This document shows, piece after piece, positions 35,401-46,136 of a stretch of 64,000 bases of DNA. Numbering within the stretch: position 1 is the first letter of the stretch; each line of letters begins with the position of its first letter. Location of the stretch: assembly GCA_030374765.1 (NCBI GenBank), contig JARGXX010000036.1, forward strand, positions 62,001 through 126,000. Direction: 5' to 3'. A program made the translations under genes and the position numbers. Origin of the DNA: Agarophyton chilense (lineage: Eukaryota > Rhodophyta > Florideophyceae > Gracilariales > Gracilariaceae). The notes under the pieces are model-generated. The model was not told the DNA's origin. It made no database searches and saw only the letters and a program-made list of their open reading frames with translations.

Positions 35401-37239
35401 TTCTCGGGACGCTTCAACAAAACCCAGATCGGTTGGTCCGTCCTCGAGAAGGAAGCGTACGCCGTCCTGACCTCTTTGGACCGAATGCACTGGATCGTCG
35501 CGATGCCTGAAGGATTCGACCTCTACACCAACCATAACAACCTCATCTTCCTATTCGACCCGCTGTCGGTGGTCCCCGACATGTCGCAGACGTTGCTGCG
35601 CAAAGTCCTACGTTGGGCCGTGCGGCTGAGCATGTACCGCTACACATGCTACCACATCAAGGGCGACGACAACGTCTGGGCCGATCTTCTGACCCGATGG
35701 TTTACGGTTCCGGCCACTGTGCGCCGCCTCGTGCGCATCCCGGAGCTTCCCTCGTCGTCCAGCACGGACTTCGACTGGCCTACACGGACTACACTCGCCA
35801 AGGTTCAGCAGGTGCACGATGCATCACGCCCTGCGGACCTCGTCCTCAATGACCAACTTTGGACTCTTCCTTCTGGTTCCATCTGGGTCCCGGATGACGC
35901 CGCTGACATCCAGCTCCGGTTGTGCATCATCGCCCATACTGGACCTTCGGGTCATTGCGGCGTTAGCGCCACGGATCAGGCGCTCCTCAAGTCCTTACAT
36001 TGATTTGCGCTCAAGGCGGACGTTTGCGCCTTCGTCCGTGCTTGTATCCACTGTCTGTCGACAGTCGGAGGGGAGAAAATCCAACGTCCTTTCGGCCCGA
36101 CCGTCCACGGCACGAAAGCGAACGACCTGCTCTAGTTCGACTACATCGAGCTCGGAGCCACAGCGCACGGCGACAAGTACGCACTCATGTTGCGTGACGA
36201 CCATTCGGACTACAAGTGGTTCTTCCCGTTCCCTGACACCTCCGCCGAGAACGCCGCCACTGCCATCATCGAGTGGTGTGCCGCTTTCGGCGTCCCTAAT
36301 GGTCTCATGTCCGATGAACCCACTCAATTCAAGAATGAGACTGTCCGTTTGGTCTGAAAGGTTCTCAAGGTGCCGCACCACTTCACCATTCCCTACTGTC
36401 CGTGGAGCAACGGGGCAGTAGAGCGTCTGGGTCGCGAGTTGCTTCGCGTCCTAAGGTCGGTCCTTTCGGAGCTTTTGATGCGCACGACCGAATGGCCTGA
36501 CCTCATCCCCATCGTCCAATCGGTCCTCAACAATTCCCCCTCTCCGCAGAGTGGGAATGTGTGTCCGATCACGGACTTCATGGGCAAAGAACCGACGCGA
36601 CCGGTTCAGACCTTCATGCGAACATCACTGTCCACACCGGTCACGTTGACAGAGGCGCAAGCGGAACGCACCCTCAACGTACAGAAGCTCATCGAGCTCC
36701 GAGACGAGCTTCATCCGCTCGTACAGTCCAATTTGGGCAAACATCACAAGCAAGCAAGAGCCGCTGCGTCGCGTGCAAAACACCCTCACTTCACTGAGGG
36801 TGACTACGTCCTCGTGGCCCGCACCGAATATGGTGCTGGAGACAAGCTCTTCCTTCGCTGGCGCGGTCCTGGCAGGGTCATCAAGGCGCTTAGTGACTAC
36901 GTTTATCAAGTTGAAGACCTCCGGAATGGCCAAATGGATGACGTACACTCGACGCGTCTCAAGTTCTACGGCCACGACGCGATTGACGAGGCAGCCATTC
37001 TGTCTCATGTCCTACAGTCCGTGTCGGGCATGCCTGTCGCCCGCCTAATGGGGCTCGAGGACAGTCCCGATGGTGTCAAGGTCCACGTCCGCTGGAAGGG
37101 AATGGATAACTCCGAGGACACTGTCGAGCCGCTTGAACGTGTGTTCGAAGACGTCCCGATGATGGTCGAGTGCCTACTTAAGCGCAAGGTCACCCCAGCC
37201 CATCTGGTCCAGAAGGCCAGCGCTCTCCTTTCTATTTGA
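32480..37239 (+). pseudogene. Gypsy-2 Gag-Pol, four stops and one frame change
   Basis: Gag starts at the ATG at 32480. A +1-type frame change near 33180 leads into Pol, and the gag frame itself ends at 33283, so this could be programmed frameshifting or a mutation. The nucleocapsid zinc motif CPLPAC-X6-H-X4-C lies at 33308-33362. Next come a protease-like region, RT (FDLSHGYWQLPL near 34620, LSWLDDILIH near 34800), RNase H (NDASDTAWSG near 35310), integrase (zinc part near 35930-36050, FDYIELG, MSDEPTQF, WSNGAVERLG) and a chromodomain (VHVRWKGMDNSEDTVEPLE, near 37085-37140). Stops are TAG 32762, TGA 36001, TAG 36133 and TGA 36355, and three of them cluster in integrase. The 886-codon frame 33343-36003 is uninterrupted. 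Confidence 0.9.
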
Positions 37240-37249
37240 AAGAGGGAAG

Positions 37250-37560
37250 TGTAACGCCTGCGGCGCATATGCGCCCGACCCGATTGGGAAGATAGTTTAG
37301 ATATTATGCATCGACCTCATTGGACACTGTACAGCCTCAAGCCTCCACTCTGCTCGAGGCTCGCCCAGATTGGGCGGCCTATTTAGTCCCTTAGATCTCT
37401 CCCTCGTTTGAGTCGACGAGGTATCGAACTCACCCGATCCTCTCTAGCCGACCCACTGTGCTTGGGTAAACTCCACCCTGTCTGTCTGTTTTCGGTCTTC
37501 GGTACTGTACCGACAGTCAGGACTCTATCTATACTGCACGGCCACGCCGGACAGACTATA
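37250..37560 (+). repeat. Gypsy-2 3' LTR
   Basis: It is preceded by the purine tract GAAAGAGGGAAG at 37238-37249, the likely polypurine tract. Confidence 0.92.
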
Positions 37561-37760
37561 CAAAATCATTCTTTTCCAACAGTTTTCAGGCATGACCAAA
37601 ACGGGATTTTTCCAGAAACTGTAGAAAATACAACTTCAAAGAGGTAATTTCATCTCTAGTCGGCGTTTGAAGTTAATTTTCGTAAAGGACTTATCCAAGC
37701 CAGCCGATCCAAGATGCAAAGTAACCACACGACGCATCCCGCGATCAGTTTCGACGTGAG
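37561..37760 (+). pseudogene. Relic of a Gypsy-3-like gag, 3' part
   Basis: This continues the gag interrupted at 32080. FQQFSGMTKTGFFQKL matches FRQSSKMTESAFAEDL of Gypsy-3 Gag, and RRLKLIFVKDL matches its ERLKRHFIKGL, with a TAG between. Similarity fades after about 37700. Confidence 0.65.
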
Positions 37761-37769
37761 CGCACGGTA

Positions 37770-39686
37770 CTTCGAGTCATAAGGTGACACCCACCATCTA
37801 TACAAGATTTATCAAAACTTGGTTGGCGCGCAGAGAGCCAATCTATCTCTGGTAGAAGGAGATTGGCGATTTAGGCTTTGGTTTATTTTTATTAAATTGA
37901 GTGCATTTGGAGTGTGCATGCACTGCATGGTAAATTTCAATTCTTATAATGTTGTGAACCACATAACTTTAAAAAACCACTAAGATTCTACCTCAAGCTA
38001 CTATAATTCTATTGTTTCAATATACAATAATCTACTAGAATGCTACTGGTGCCGTAACAATGTTTTCCCTAAAAGCAGTTTAAAGGAACCTCCAAAAGTA
38101 GTCATTACACCACTGTGACCAGTGGAACGGTGGGAATGCCGAGTCTCTGAGCGGGAGGAATTCCGATGGAAACGTTGGTTTTGCGCATACCGCACCACGT
38201 AAAGGTGATGATGCGCTGCATCGTATAGTGAACCGTGGACGTCTCAATATTGACCCGCTTCCGAGAAAGTAGTGGAACACCAACTGACGTGTGCTGGTTC
38301 AGTAAAGGAGAAATTATGGGATGCTGCTTTGAAATATCCTTTGTGTGCTGGAGTACAATGGTGTAATAATTTGGGAATAGTGGTTAGATATAAAGGAAGA
38401 CTGGTGCGAATAATCGATTTGATGGTCCCTTACAAACGAAAGTAGTGGTTTTCAAGGGAATGCACTGGTGCGGTACATCCGAAAACACCTGTGTGTGCGT
38501 CAGGTACTGTGGTTTCATATTATAAGGAATCAATAGAATCCCTTCACTGCGCTACACCCAATTCTGTGTACATTGGTGCCCTACAACAGCACGCAACCAC
38601 TGCGCTTGCCAATGGTGCAGGAACCCACAAAAAACCAAAACAGCCTTACAGAGAATTGAGATCCACACCTCATGCACAGAACATGTCGTCCTTTCATCTA
38701 TCCTAAATGCGAAGGGTATCCATCCATCCTCGTCAGTACCTTGTACGTTCCACCATTCACGGCTGTGGTACCGTACTTGGCTGTGCGTTCTTCTCTCACG
38801 AATCGCATCCATTGTCACACGCATGAAGGAAACCCAGGCGGAGCATAACCAATCCAAATCTCAAGAGCTTAATTTTACTTGGCGACCATGTGGTGCCGGT
38901 CGGACCTCTTACCACACGCTTCACAAAATCAAAAACCACATCGTCATAGTCCTTAGCAATCCCAAGTACTACAAATACTTGCTGTATGCCTTCTTCGTCA
39001 TCCCCTGTACATACCACAATATATTCGGCCACGTTTTCCTCTACAATAGATGATATTGGGTCGCCCTCTTTAATGGTGTGGTTAGCATACGGGCACCGTC
39101 GCCCACCCTATTTATCCCCTGATACGTATCTCGCCCGGTGGAACATTACGATGTGATGTCCCTCTTTTCCTTGAGTTCCTGGAATTTCGCCCTCCCGCAT
39201 TTGCATTCTTTAAGAGAGAAGTGCAGCCCAGTTCTGCGCTCGGTCTCGAATAACTTCCTCTCATTCGATGCTTTGTCCTCGTGGAAGATTAACTTGCCCA
39301 CAGTTCCGCAGTATCGTCATGATCGGTTCTTGAAAGCTCTCTCGCATATTCAACCTGAAATTTTGCAGCATTTGAGCTGCAATTCTAGCCGTGTCGTCCA
39401 ATTCGATTGCATAAATCCCCAATAGTCTCCTTTGCAGCTTGTCTCGGCACATTCCCTTGGCATTTTTTCTCCCGTCGAACGACAAGAGTAGATTGTATGC
39501 AGCAACGCTAACCAGTCTCGAGCAATGGCTCTCTGCACTTTCTTGAGGTGCGAGTTGTGAAGCGTATTCCCTTCTAGCCAGTGATTAAATTCTCTGTGAA
39601 CTATCTCCAAAACCATTTCGGAGCTGTTCCGGGCATTTGAAAATTTTGGAATAGTTGGGACGCACATTTCAAGGGCTTGATGGGAG
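37770..39686. other. Unassigned region left of the piggyBac-like element
   Basis: The first part (38040-38520) has many AGTGGT and CTGGTGC motifs in both orientations. The second part (39261-39736) has a minus-strand open frame with EIVHREFNHWLEGN and RAIARDWLALLHTIY, which looks protein-like but unknown and is cut by the transposon. No other gene is evident. Confidence 0.35.
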
Positions 39687-39711
39687 TTGGGCATATCCCT
39701 AATACTTGCAG

Positions 39712-39782
39712 TGTACGATACATCGTACATTAGCAAAAAATCAGAAATGTAGAAAAACAGCTAATGTACGGTGTATCGTAAA
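39712..39782. repeat. Left pair of terminal palindromes
   Basis: The first, at 39712-39729, is a perfect 8-bp-arm palindrome (TGTACGAT-AC-ATCGTACA). The second, at 39765-39782, is imperfect. Start-to-start spacing is 53 bases. They are likely transposase-binding sites. Confidence 0.8.
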
Positions 39783-40024
39783 TTAGTTCCTGTTTTGGGA
39801 ACTTCTTTGAATCATCGCAGCTCTTAAAGGGTGAATTAGAGAGCGATTATGTTCACACCATCTTGAGGAGGAGGCTCTTCTTTACTGTCCACGTGTTAAA
39901 CTAAGCTTAAATCCACAAATTTTGCATTCCAGCGTTCTATCCCTCCTCAGGACCCCTGCGGCACCTCCGAAAGACCACCAAGCCCTCAGAACATTCCTGT
40001 ACTCATCAAAAATACCTAGAAATC

Positions 40025-43000
40025 ATGGCTACTGTCGATATCGCACCAGAAGTAGAGCATAAGGAGGCTAATGACCTGCAGAGCACCCTCGTCGCGGCCA
40101 CGGACGCCACGCGTCCAAAACAGCCTCGTACAGAACTTCGGGGAAGACGTCGTCCCCGTGGTAGTGGAAGGGGACGCCTTCGGGGTCGGAGAGCCTCCCG
40201 CACCCAGTCCTTGTCTGGGACCAAAACATCCGACGGATGGAAACTTAAGCAAGTGGCAGGAGAAAAAGTCCGGATGGACAATGATTTTGTATCTGAAGCC
40301 CTGTCACAGCGTGCAAGATTATTCTGTCGCGCAGCTATCGATCGCCTTGATACCGAATTAAGCGTTCGTCGTCTCTGCCATGCGCGCTCAAGCTATGTCG
40401 TGCTGTTTATGCAGGAGGTTCTTCAACGCTGTTTAGTTTGGCTCAATGAAAAGGGTGTAATGGCTGACACTGGAATAGACCCATTCACGGTTCCTGACTT
40501 ATTTCGCTTCGTGGCTGTCTTTATGTTTTGACAGTGTTCGGGGTTTAGCTTATCAAAAAGTATTAACCTGCTGCAGAAGATGGACTGCCCTGTACCTTTT
40601 CTCGACCTCGTCCGCTACATTTCCACAAATATCTTGGCTTACTCAGCTACCGGACGCGGAGAAAATGGCGAAGCCGTTTGGAACTCCTAGCGGGATCAGA
40701 CTGTGCGTTTAAATGAGTTCGAACGAGCAGCATACCGAATGTCTAGCAGAGTTTTTCTTTCTCCTGCGCATACGTTTGCGACGTTAGATGATGATCTTCA
40801 TGGAACCCGGGCAGTGGACAACCAAGTTAAGCTTCTAAGTTCCCGAAAAGCTGACAAAGAGGGACATTGCGTTGATGCAGTGGCCGACGCTCTCTTTCGA
40901 ATCACTTTATTCGTTCGGTTTCAGCGAAGAGGGGAATCGCAGTCCCTAAATGTGGAGAAACTTATGGAAAATTTACTGGAAATGAGGGGTGAACAGTCGC
41001 TAACGGGTCTAATCGTCACAGCAGACCGCGGTTATGGTAAGTTCAGTATGGTTCCAAGTCTTGCTAAGAAAGGAATCGGCTTTATTTTCATCATGCCTGA
41101 GCATCTCCTGAAAGCCCACCCTTTTGTCGGCATTTCACATTTCATTCCTGCGAGAGAGGATCTAGAGGAAGAGGAATCAGGGTCTGTACAGGGAGATCTC
41201 ATTAATGAACCAGAAGTTAGGGTTGATCCCGACATCTATGACAGAGATGCGGGATTCCTGATTGACGATAGCCCTGAGAAAGGACCGCTCAGCAGGTATG
41301 CAGAAAAGGTGTTTAAAGATGAGCAGTCCGGGCAGCGACAGACTTTTACATCCGTCATGATAAGAGAACGCGGCTCGAAGAAGTTTGCAAAAGTACTACG
41401 GTTTGCTTATTTACTCCCGAATGGCTTGGCAGATCTTGTTAAGTGCTGGATTGCTGTTCCCCGCTCTCAAAGCAATCGCAAATTTTTATTCAGCAAACGC
41501 ACCAACGACGAGAAGCTATTCATACCACAGAGTGATGCAACAGACGACAGGGATACTGTGGAGCTTCACTGCCATGCTCATTGCCGCATTTTAACAGTGG
41601 GACAACGGTGTGCCGACTGGTTCATTCTAAGGCAGTTTAGAATTACTGGAACTACGGCAGGGGCAACGTTATTGGCAGATGCAAACTTCAGATCAGATCT
41701 TAACTTGCCGCCGCCCGGGTCTCCGCATGAGGACACAATGTCTAAGAAAATGAAGAGGTTAGGTGCTTCTTGGTTTAGTTCAGCTAGACCTAATGAAAAT
41801 ATGATGAGAGGAACGTGTAATGAGCAGGCAGTCCTTAATGCTCTTTCCAAAAAACCCTTCGTTCTTAGCATACATGAGTGTGGAATGCTAGCCGATAAAC
41901 AGCACAGCTGGCTGGCCTGTTCTGCAGATGGAATTGCCCGAATCGACTTGGCACAAACTTCTTTTGCGAGCGCCATTGGCGGAGAGGACAATGTGGCACT
42001 TGTTACCGTGGAGATCAAGACGAGTGTAGCCTCGTCGTCCTGAAACAGAGCTTTAAAAAATGTTAGTCTGGATTGAGCATGCGTGAAGGTTGGGGATGCT
42101 TCCGTGCTACAACGCATTCCCCAAGAACACATCGGACAGGTACCGCAGAAGATGTTTATCATCAATACAAACTACAGCATTTATGCAGTCAGCTCCGAGA
42201 CGGCTCTACTTTCTTGTACTCTACTGTATGCCTCTAACGATAAGGTTCAGGCATACAAGGATTGCCTAGTATCTCAAGCTGGACCACTCGTTACATGGGC
42301 GCACACAGACACTCCTGTTGTCCCTTCCTTCGTCGACGTCACCACGAAGCGTTTAGTGAAAGAACGGATGGGGTTTTGGAAACTTATCAATACTCACGTC
42401 ACCAACCACGATGCATTTGTACCTTTAAAACTGTTCAAACACGGAATTCAAGGCATGTATTCGAAAACTAAGGGTGGTGTGGACGGCAGCGCACAGGCAC
42501 GGGCCATTTTAAGAAGTGCCACAACAAAGCTAAAATGGGAGCAGAAAGTTGTTGGCCAAACGCTTAAAACACTCTTCGTGAATTTCTTTTTGGCCTGGAG
42601 GATCATGGAAAAGGATGCCTTGGTGGATGATTTTAAAACCTTTCACAACTTGAGTGCGTTTCGACATGAGCTAAATACTCTTGGTTCACTAGCAGATTTT
42701 TCCGCAGATGCATGTACAGAACTATTAAGATACGCCATTGTTATGTAACTACAGACTGGAATGAAGTATGATGCCTCACAGAGCATTCCCAAAAGTATTA
42801 TCGGGGAGGAGGCCTCTATGTTACGACAAATGGCAAGAAAAAAGCAGAGATACAGACTTCAATTCTTTAATTTTAGTAACGGCACGAAACTTCGCTTAAA
42901 TGTTCCTGGGCATGATCAGAAGCAGCTGCGTGTCGAGAAATGGTGTGCTCTTTGCGGCATGAAGAGAAAAGGCACCCAAGGGTTTAGAGGTCATCGGACA

Positions 43001-43261
43001 TGCTTTCAATGCTGTAACTGTGATGTACTTCTTTGTGTGAGAACATTTCCGGGTTCCCGGCGCTCGTGCTTGGATATTTGGCACTCGAACAGGCGCCTAG
43101 AAGCTAGGCGGCTGTCACGCTCGCCACGGATAACGCCAGAGCCTAGTGGTGGAGGAAATGAAGGTATAAGTGCGTCATCTTCTGACGGTCCGAGTCGTAA
43201 ACGACGTCGTAGCACCGAGTCCGAGCCACGATCTCTACGATCTCGTCTTCGTAGTACCTAG
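40025..43261 (+). pseudogene. piggyBac-like transposase with embedded YqaJ-type nuclease domain
   Basis: One frame of 1,079 codons runs from the ATG at 40025 to TAG at 43261, with stops at 40529 (TGA), 40688 (TAG), 42041 (TGA), 42074 (TGA) and 42746 (TAA). The N-terminus is basic (RGRRRPRGSGRGRLRGRR). The piggyBac DDD core has LDDDLHGTRAVDNQ (near 40785), VTADRGYGK (near 41015) and TKGGVDGSAQ (near 42470). The C-terminal Cys/His domain (WCALCGMK ... CCNCDVLLC ... WH, 42940-43085) is the piggyBac zinc motif. Between the second and third Asp lie FRITGTTAG, RGTCNEQA, CSADGIA and VEIKT, the order of catalytic motifs in YqaJ/lambda-exonuclease PD-(D/E)XK nucleases (41630-42200). A basic tail (RKRRRS) may be a nuclear signal. 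The fusion is in one frame. Function of the nuclease is inferred. Confidence 0.8.
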
Positions 43262-43307
43262 AAATTAGGATAGTCCTACTTTAAACGTTGTTTTGTTGTT
43301 GTTCTAA

Positions 43308-43531
43308 TGTACGGTGCATCGTACATAAAGCAATTTTGCCTCTGTTTGAGGTGACGTGAAACCCATTTTTCCCCATACAAAATGACAGGGATCCCGACCA
43401 CCATTTAGTTTCAAACTTTTCACATCTTCTTCTGACATACTCCATACCATCCCTGTCACCTTGAAAGTTTCCCCAAAAATTCACGAACGCAACTACAACC
43501 ACGTAAACATTAATGTACGATACACCGTACA
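43308..43531. repeat. Right pair of terminal palindromes
   Basis: Copies at 43308-43325 and 43514-43531 match the left ones with one or two changes. Start-to-start spacing is 206 bases, wider than at the left end. Confidence 0.8.
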
Positions 43532-43558
43532 TTACTGAAAATATTAGGGATATGTTGG

Positions 43559-45900
43559 TGAGGATAGGAACTGCAGTCGGAAACGTGGGATTTCAAAAAA
43601 GATCACAGAGAGCTGCCGGCCGGTGAAAATTAGGAAATTTCCGGAATATCCATGGTTTCCTCATCAAGAAGGGTAGAGAAAAAGATGTGCCACGTTTGTG
43701 GACAAGATAGTCCGGGCAAGGCGGGATACAAGACCATAGCGATGAACTGTTTCAAAGAATGCCCCAGGAAAAGCCCGACTTGTTGCCGCGCGTTGCTGCC
43801 ATGGAAGGACAGTTGAATCGTGCTAGACAATGCCGCCACCTGGAGTTGTTAGAAGAGAGAATGAAGTTTTTATGTGTGCAAGGGAAGGTTGACCCCATGA
43901 TGCTACTGGAGTGGCCGCTGAGAAGTGCGAAGAGTGTTCATGGACGGAAAGTGTTTGATACCATGTTACATCGTTCAGAAGCAACAATGCAGTACCTGCG
44001 GGACTTTAGTTTGTTTCAATACGTTTTCCAACATGTTCTTTTCGACTTCTGTGCTCGCAGCGAACCTGGAAGGTAACATGTTCACCGCAAATTCTGGACA
44101 TAAAGCATTGATCGCTACACTCACATGAGGCCTTCATCGTTTTCTCTACAGCAGCCGCTATGATAGCGTGGCTTCGCATTACAAGTGACGCAGACAAAAA
44201 GTCGCTCTTGATGAAGGAAGCCAACATGAATACCAGACGGATGATGCGTGTGTTGGGAGGCGTGCAGTGAAGCTCTGAAAATCTCTAGGGCGCCTTGCGA
44301 GTTTTCGTTTGATGGAGCTGTGCCACCGAAACTGGCCACGGAGATGGAGTAAAAAGAACAGCAGTGGGCTTAGAAACCGCCATTTGGGGTAACGAGAACA
44401 GCGCTTTCGAATGCCGTTCGGTCCTGATGGAGGACTATCCTGGCCTCGACAACGGATGCTCCGGAACAGATATTGCGGAATCTCAAGACATGCACTCGCC
44501 CGCAATGGAGTGGAGATGGGACATAAAAGTGCACAGGAAGCTTCTCATCCTTCAAATCATGGCATCAGAAGGCCTGCGCATAGGTAGGATCACCGTCACT
44601 ATTCCCAGCGCTACATTGCACCATCCAGAACTTGCTCCGATGTTGCGAAGCTACTCAGCAAGCATGTAGCAGCTGGCTTCATAGTGTTGTAAAAACCGTG
44701 TTGTGTTGTAGTAGGCGCATAAGAATACTTAGAAGTTGGGACAATAAGTTGGCCGTTGGTGCATTTCCACGGGTGCCCGTCAGAACTTACACAGAACCTT
44801 ATTTGGTTGACCTTAACAGAAAGGGGTGCTCTGTTTGAAAAAAAGTGGGTCCCTACCACTAATCGACGTCAAACACCACTGTAATTCTAGTGGTTCTGGG
44901 AACCCTTGGACATCACCCGCAACCGAGGAATTGTATTGATTTCGTATCATTAAAATGCCTTATGTCGTTTAGTGGTATCGCAGCACTTTTCCAACTAGTG
45001 CACTTCCTCTTTTAGTGGTACCGTACCAATATTCGCTGGTAGTGAAATGAACCACCAAAATAGTGGTTTGAACTGCTAGAAGGCGGTGGTGTAGTTTTTG
45101 TTGCCAAGCAGCGTGGAATGATTCGCAATTCACTGGCACTCCCTGCAGCCTCTATGGAACTTCCAGAGTAACACTTCCTAGTGTCAAAAAGACAAATGTT
45201 TCGGAGTGACTTCCATCTTCTCTCCACTGAGGTAAGGAAATGAGGCTTCTTTTGCACATAATAGGCATGAATTACATCTTCAAATGCGTTCCTATTCTAA
45301 ACAATCTAAGTAATTGTAGACCTCTTTTTGTTCTCACTTCAGTCGCACGTGTTCACATTTTGAAGAATTACTCCGCGCATACGAAGTGCTGCCCAGAGAA
45401 TCCCCATAGGTCCTCCAGATTGTGTTTCACTATCCCATCGCAATGCAATCCAATAAAATTTCAGGTACAAAATCAGAGCCATCACGCAATCTGTTTTCAA
45501 TCTCCTGAAATCATTTAAACCTTGACTGTTCTCGTGGATGTCAATATTACTGCCCAGATGTAAACCAGCCATAAAAAAAGATTTTCTTCCATTAAGATAT
45601 AGAAAACGATGAATCTCTGCCACGGAGTGGTGAGATCCGTCTTCCCAACAGTTTAGGGAAAGTAATACAACTGTATCTTTCTGTACTAATCGCTATTTAG
45701 GTAAAAAAAGACAGCTGCGACAGAGTTTGGGCTGCCAATGTGCAGCTTACGTCTAAGAAGAAAGGGTATTAGAGCTACAACACCAGCGAGCCGGAAGTTC
45801 GTTGTTAGGCCACTAAAAGCTGGCGAGGGTGAATAGTAAAATGTATACTGACGATGGGACGTCGAACACGAGGTGGTTCGAGAAGTTGCTACGGCTGACA
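43559..45900. other. Unassigned region right of the piggyBac-like element
   Basis: Short frames on both strands (such as 43759-44076 and 44364-44669 plus) lack recognisable motifs. At 44840-45080 AGTGGT/ACCACT motifs cluster again, mirroring 38040-38520. No supported gene. Confidence 0.35.
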
Positions 45901-46136
45901 CTGGCATTCCTCGAAAGAGATTTGCAAATGCGCGCACTGTGGCAAGCCACTCGACCCCTGCCAGAACTCGTACCACTAATATATCTAGCCTCCACGCCCC
46001 CTATTCGGGCCGCCACGTCATATAATCTTACTAATCATACTCCTCATTTTTTAGTTCCACCCGCGATTTCGCTTCATATAATACCATGGGTTTGGCCGGC
46101 AAAACGGAACACTTCACACTCCTGTTATGAAACATG

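Larger units (their letters stand above)
32081..37560 (+). mobile_element. Gypsy-2: Ty3/gypsy chromodomain element
   Basis: This is a 5.5 kb element with 310-bp LTRs (32081-32390 and 37250-37560) beginning TGTAACGCC and ending ACTATA. It has one Gag-Pol unit and no antisense frame. The duplicated target is CAAGG on the left and CAAAA on the right, three of five matching with two G-to-A differences. It is more GC-rich than its surroundings and has few breaks, so it is probably the youngest LTR element here. Its RT lineage (SWLDD, long RNase H linker) looks distinct from Gypsy-1 and Gypsy-3. The LTR ends in TA, not the usual CA. Confidence 0.92.
39691..43554 (+). mobile_element. piggyBac-like transposon with nuclease-domain transposase
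   Basis: Inverted ends share CATATCCCTAATA followed by a TTNCAGT-like block: 39692 onward on the plus strand, and 43554 backward on the minus strand. Four copies of a palindrome (TGTACG-N6-CGTACA type) lie near the ends, two per side. TTGG flanks both sides (39687-39690 and 43555-43558), which suggests a 4-bp duplication, although piggyBac normally duplicates TTAA. A single 3.2 kb frame fills the interior. Both ends are defined by eye to within a base or two. Confidence 0.75.
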
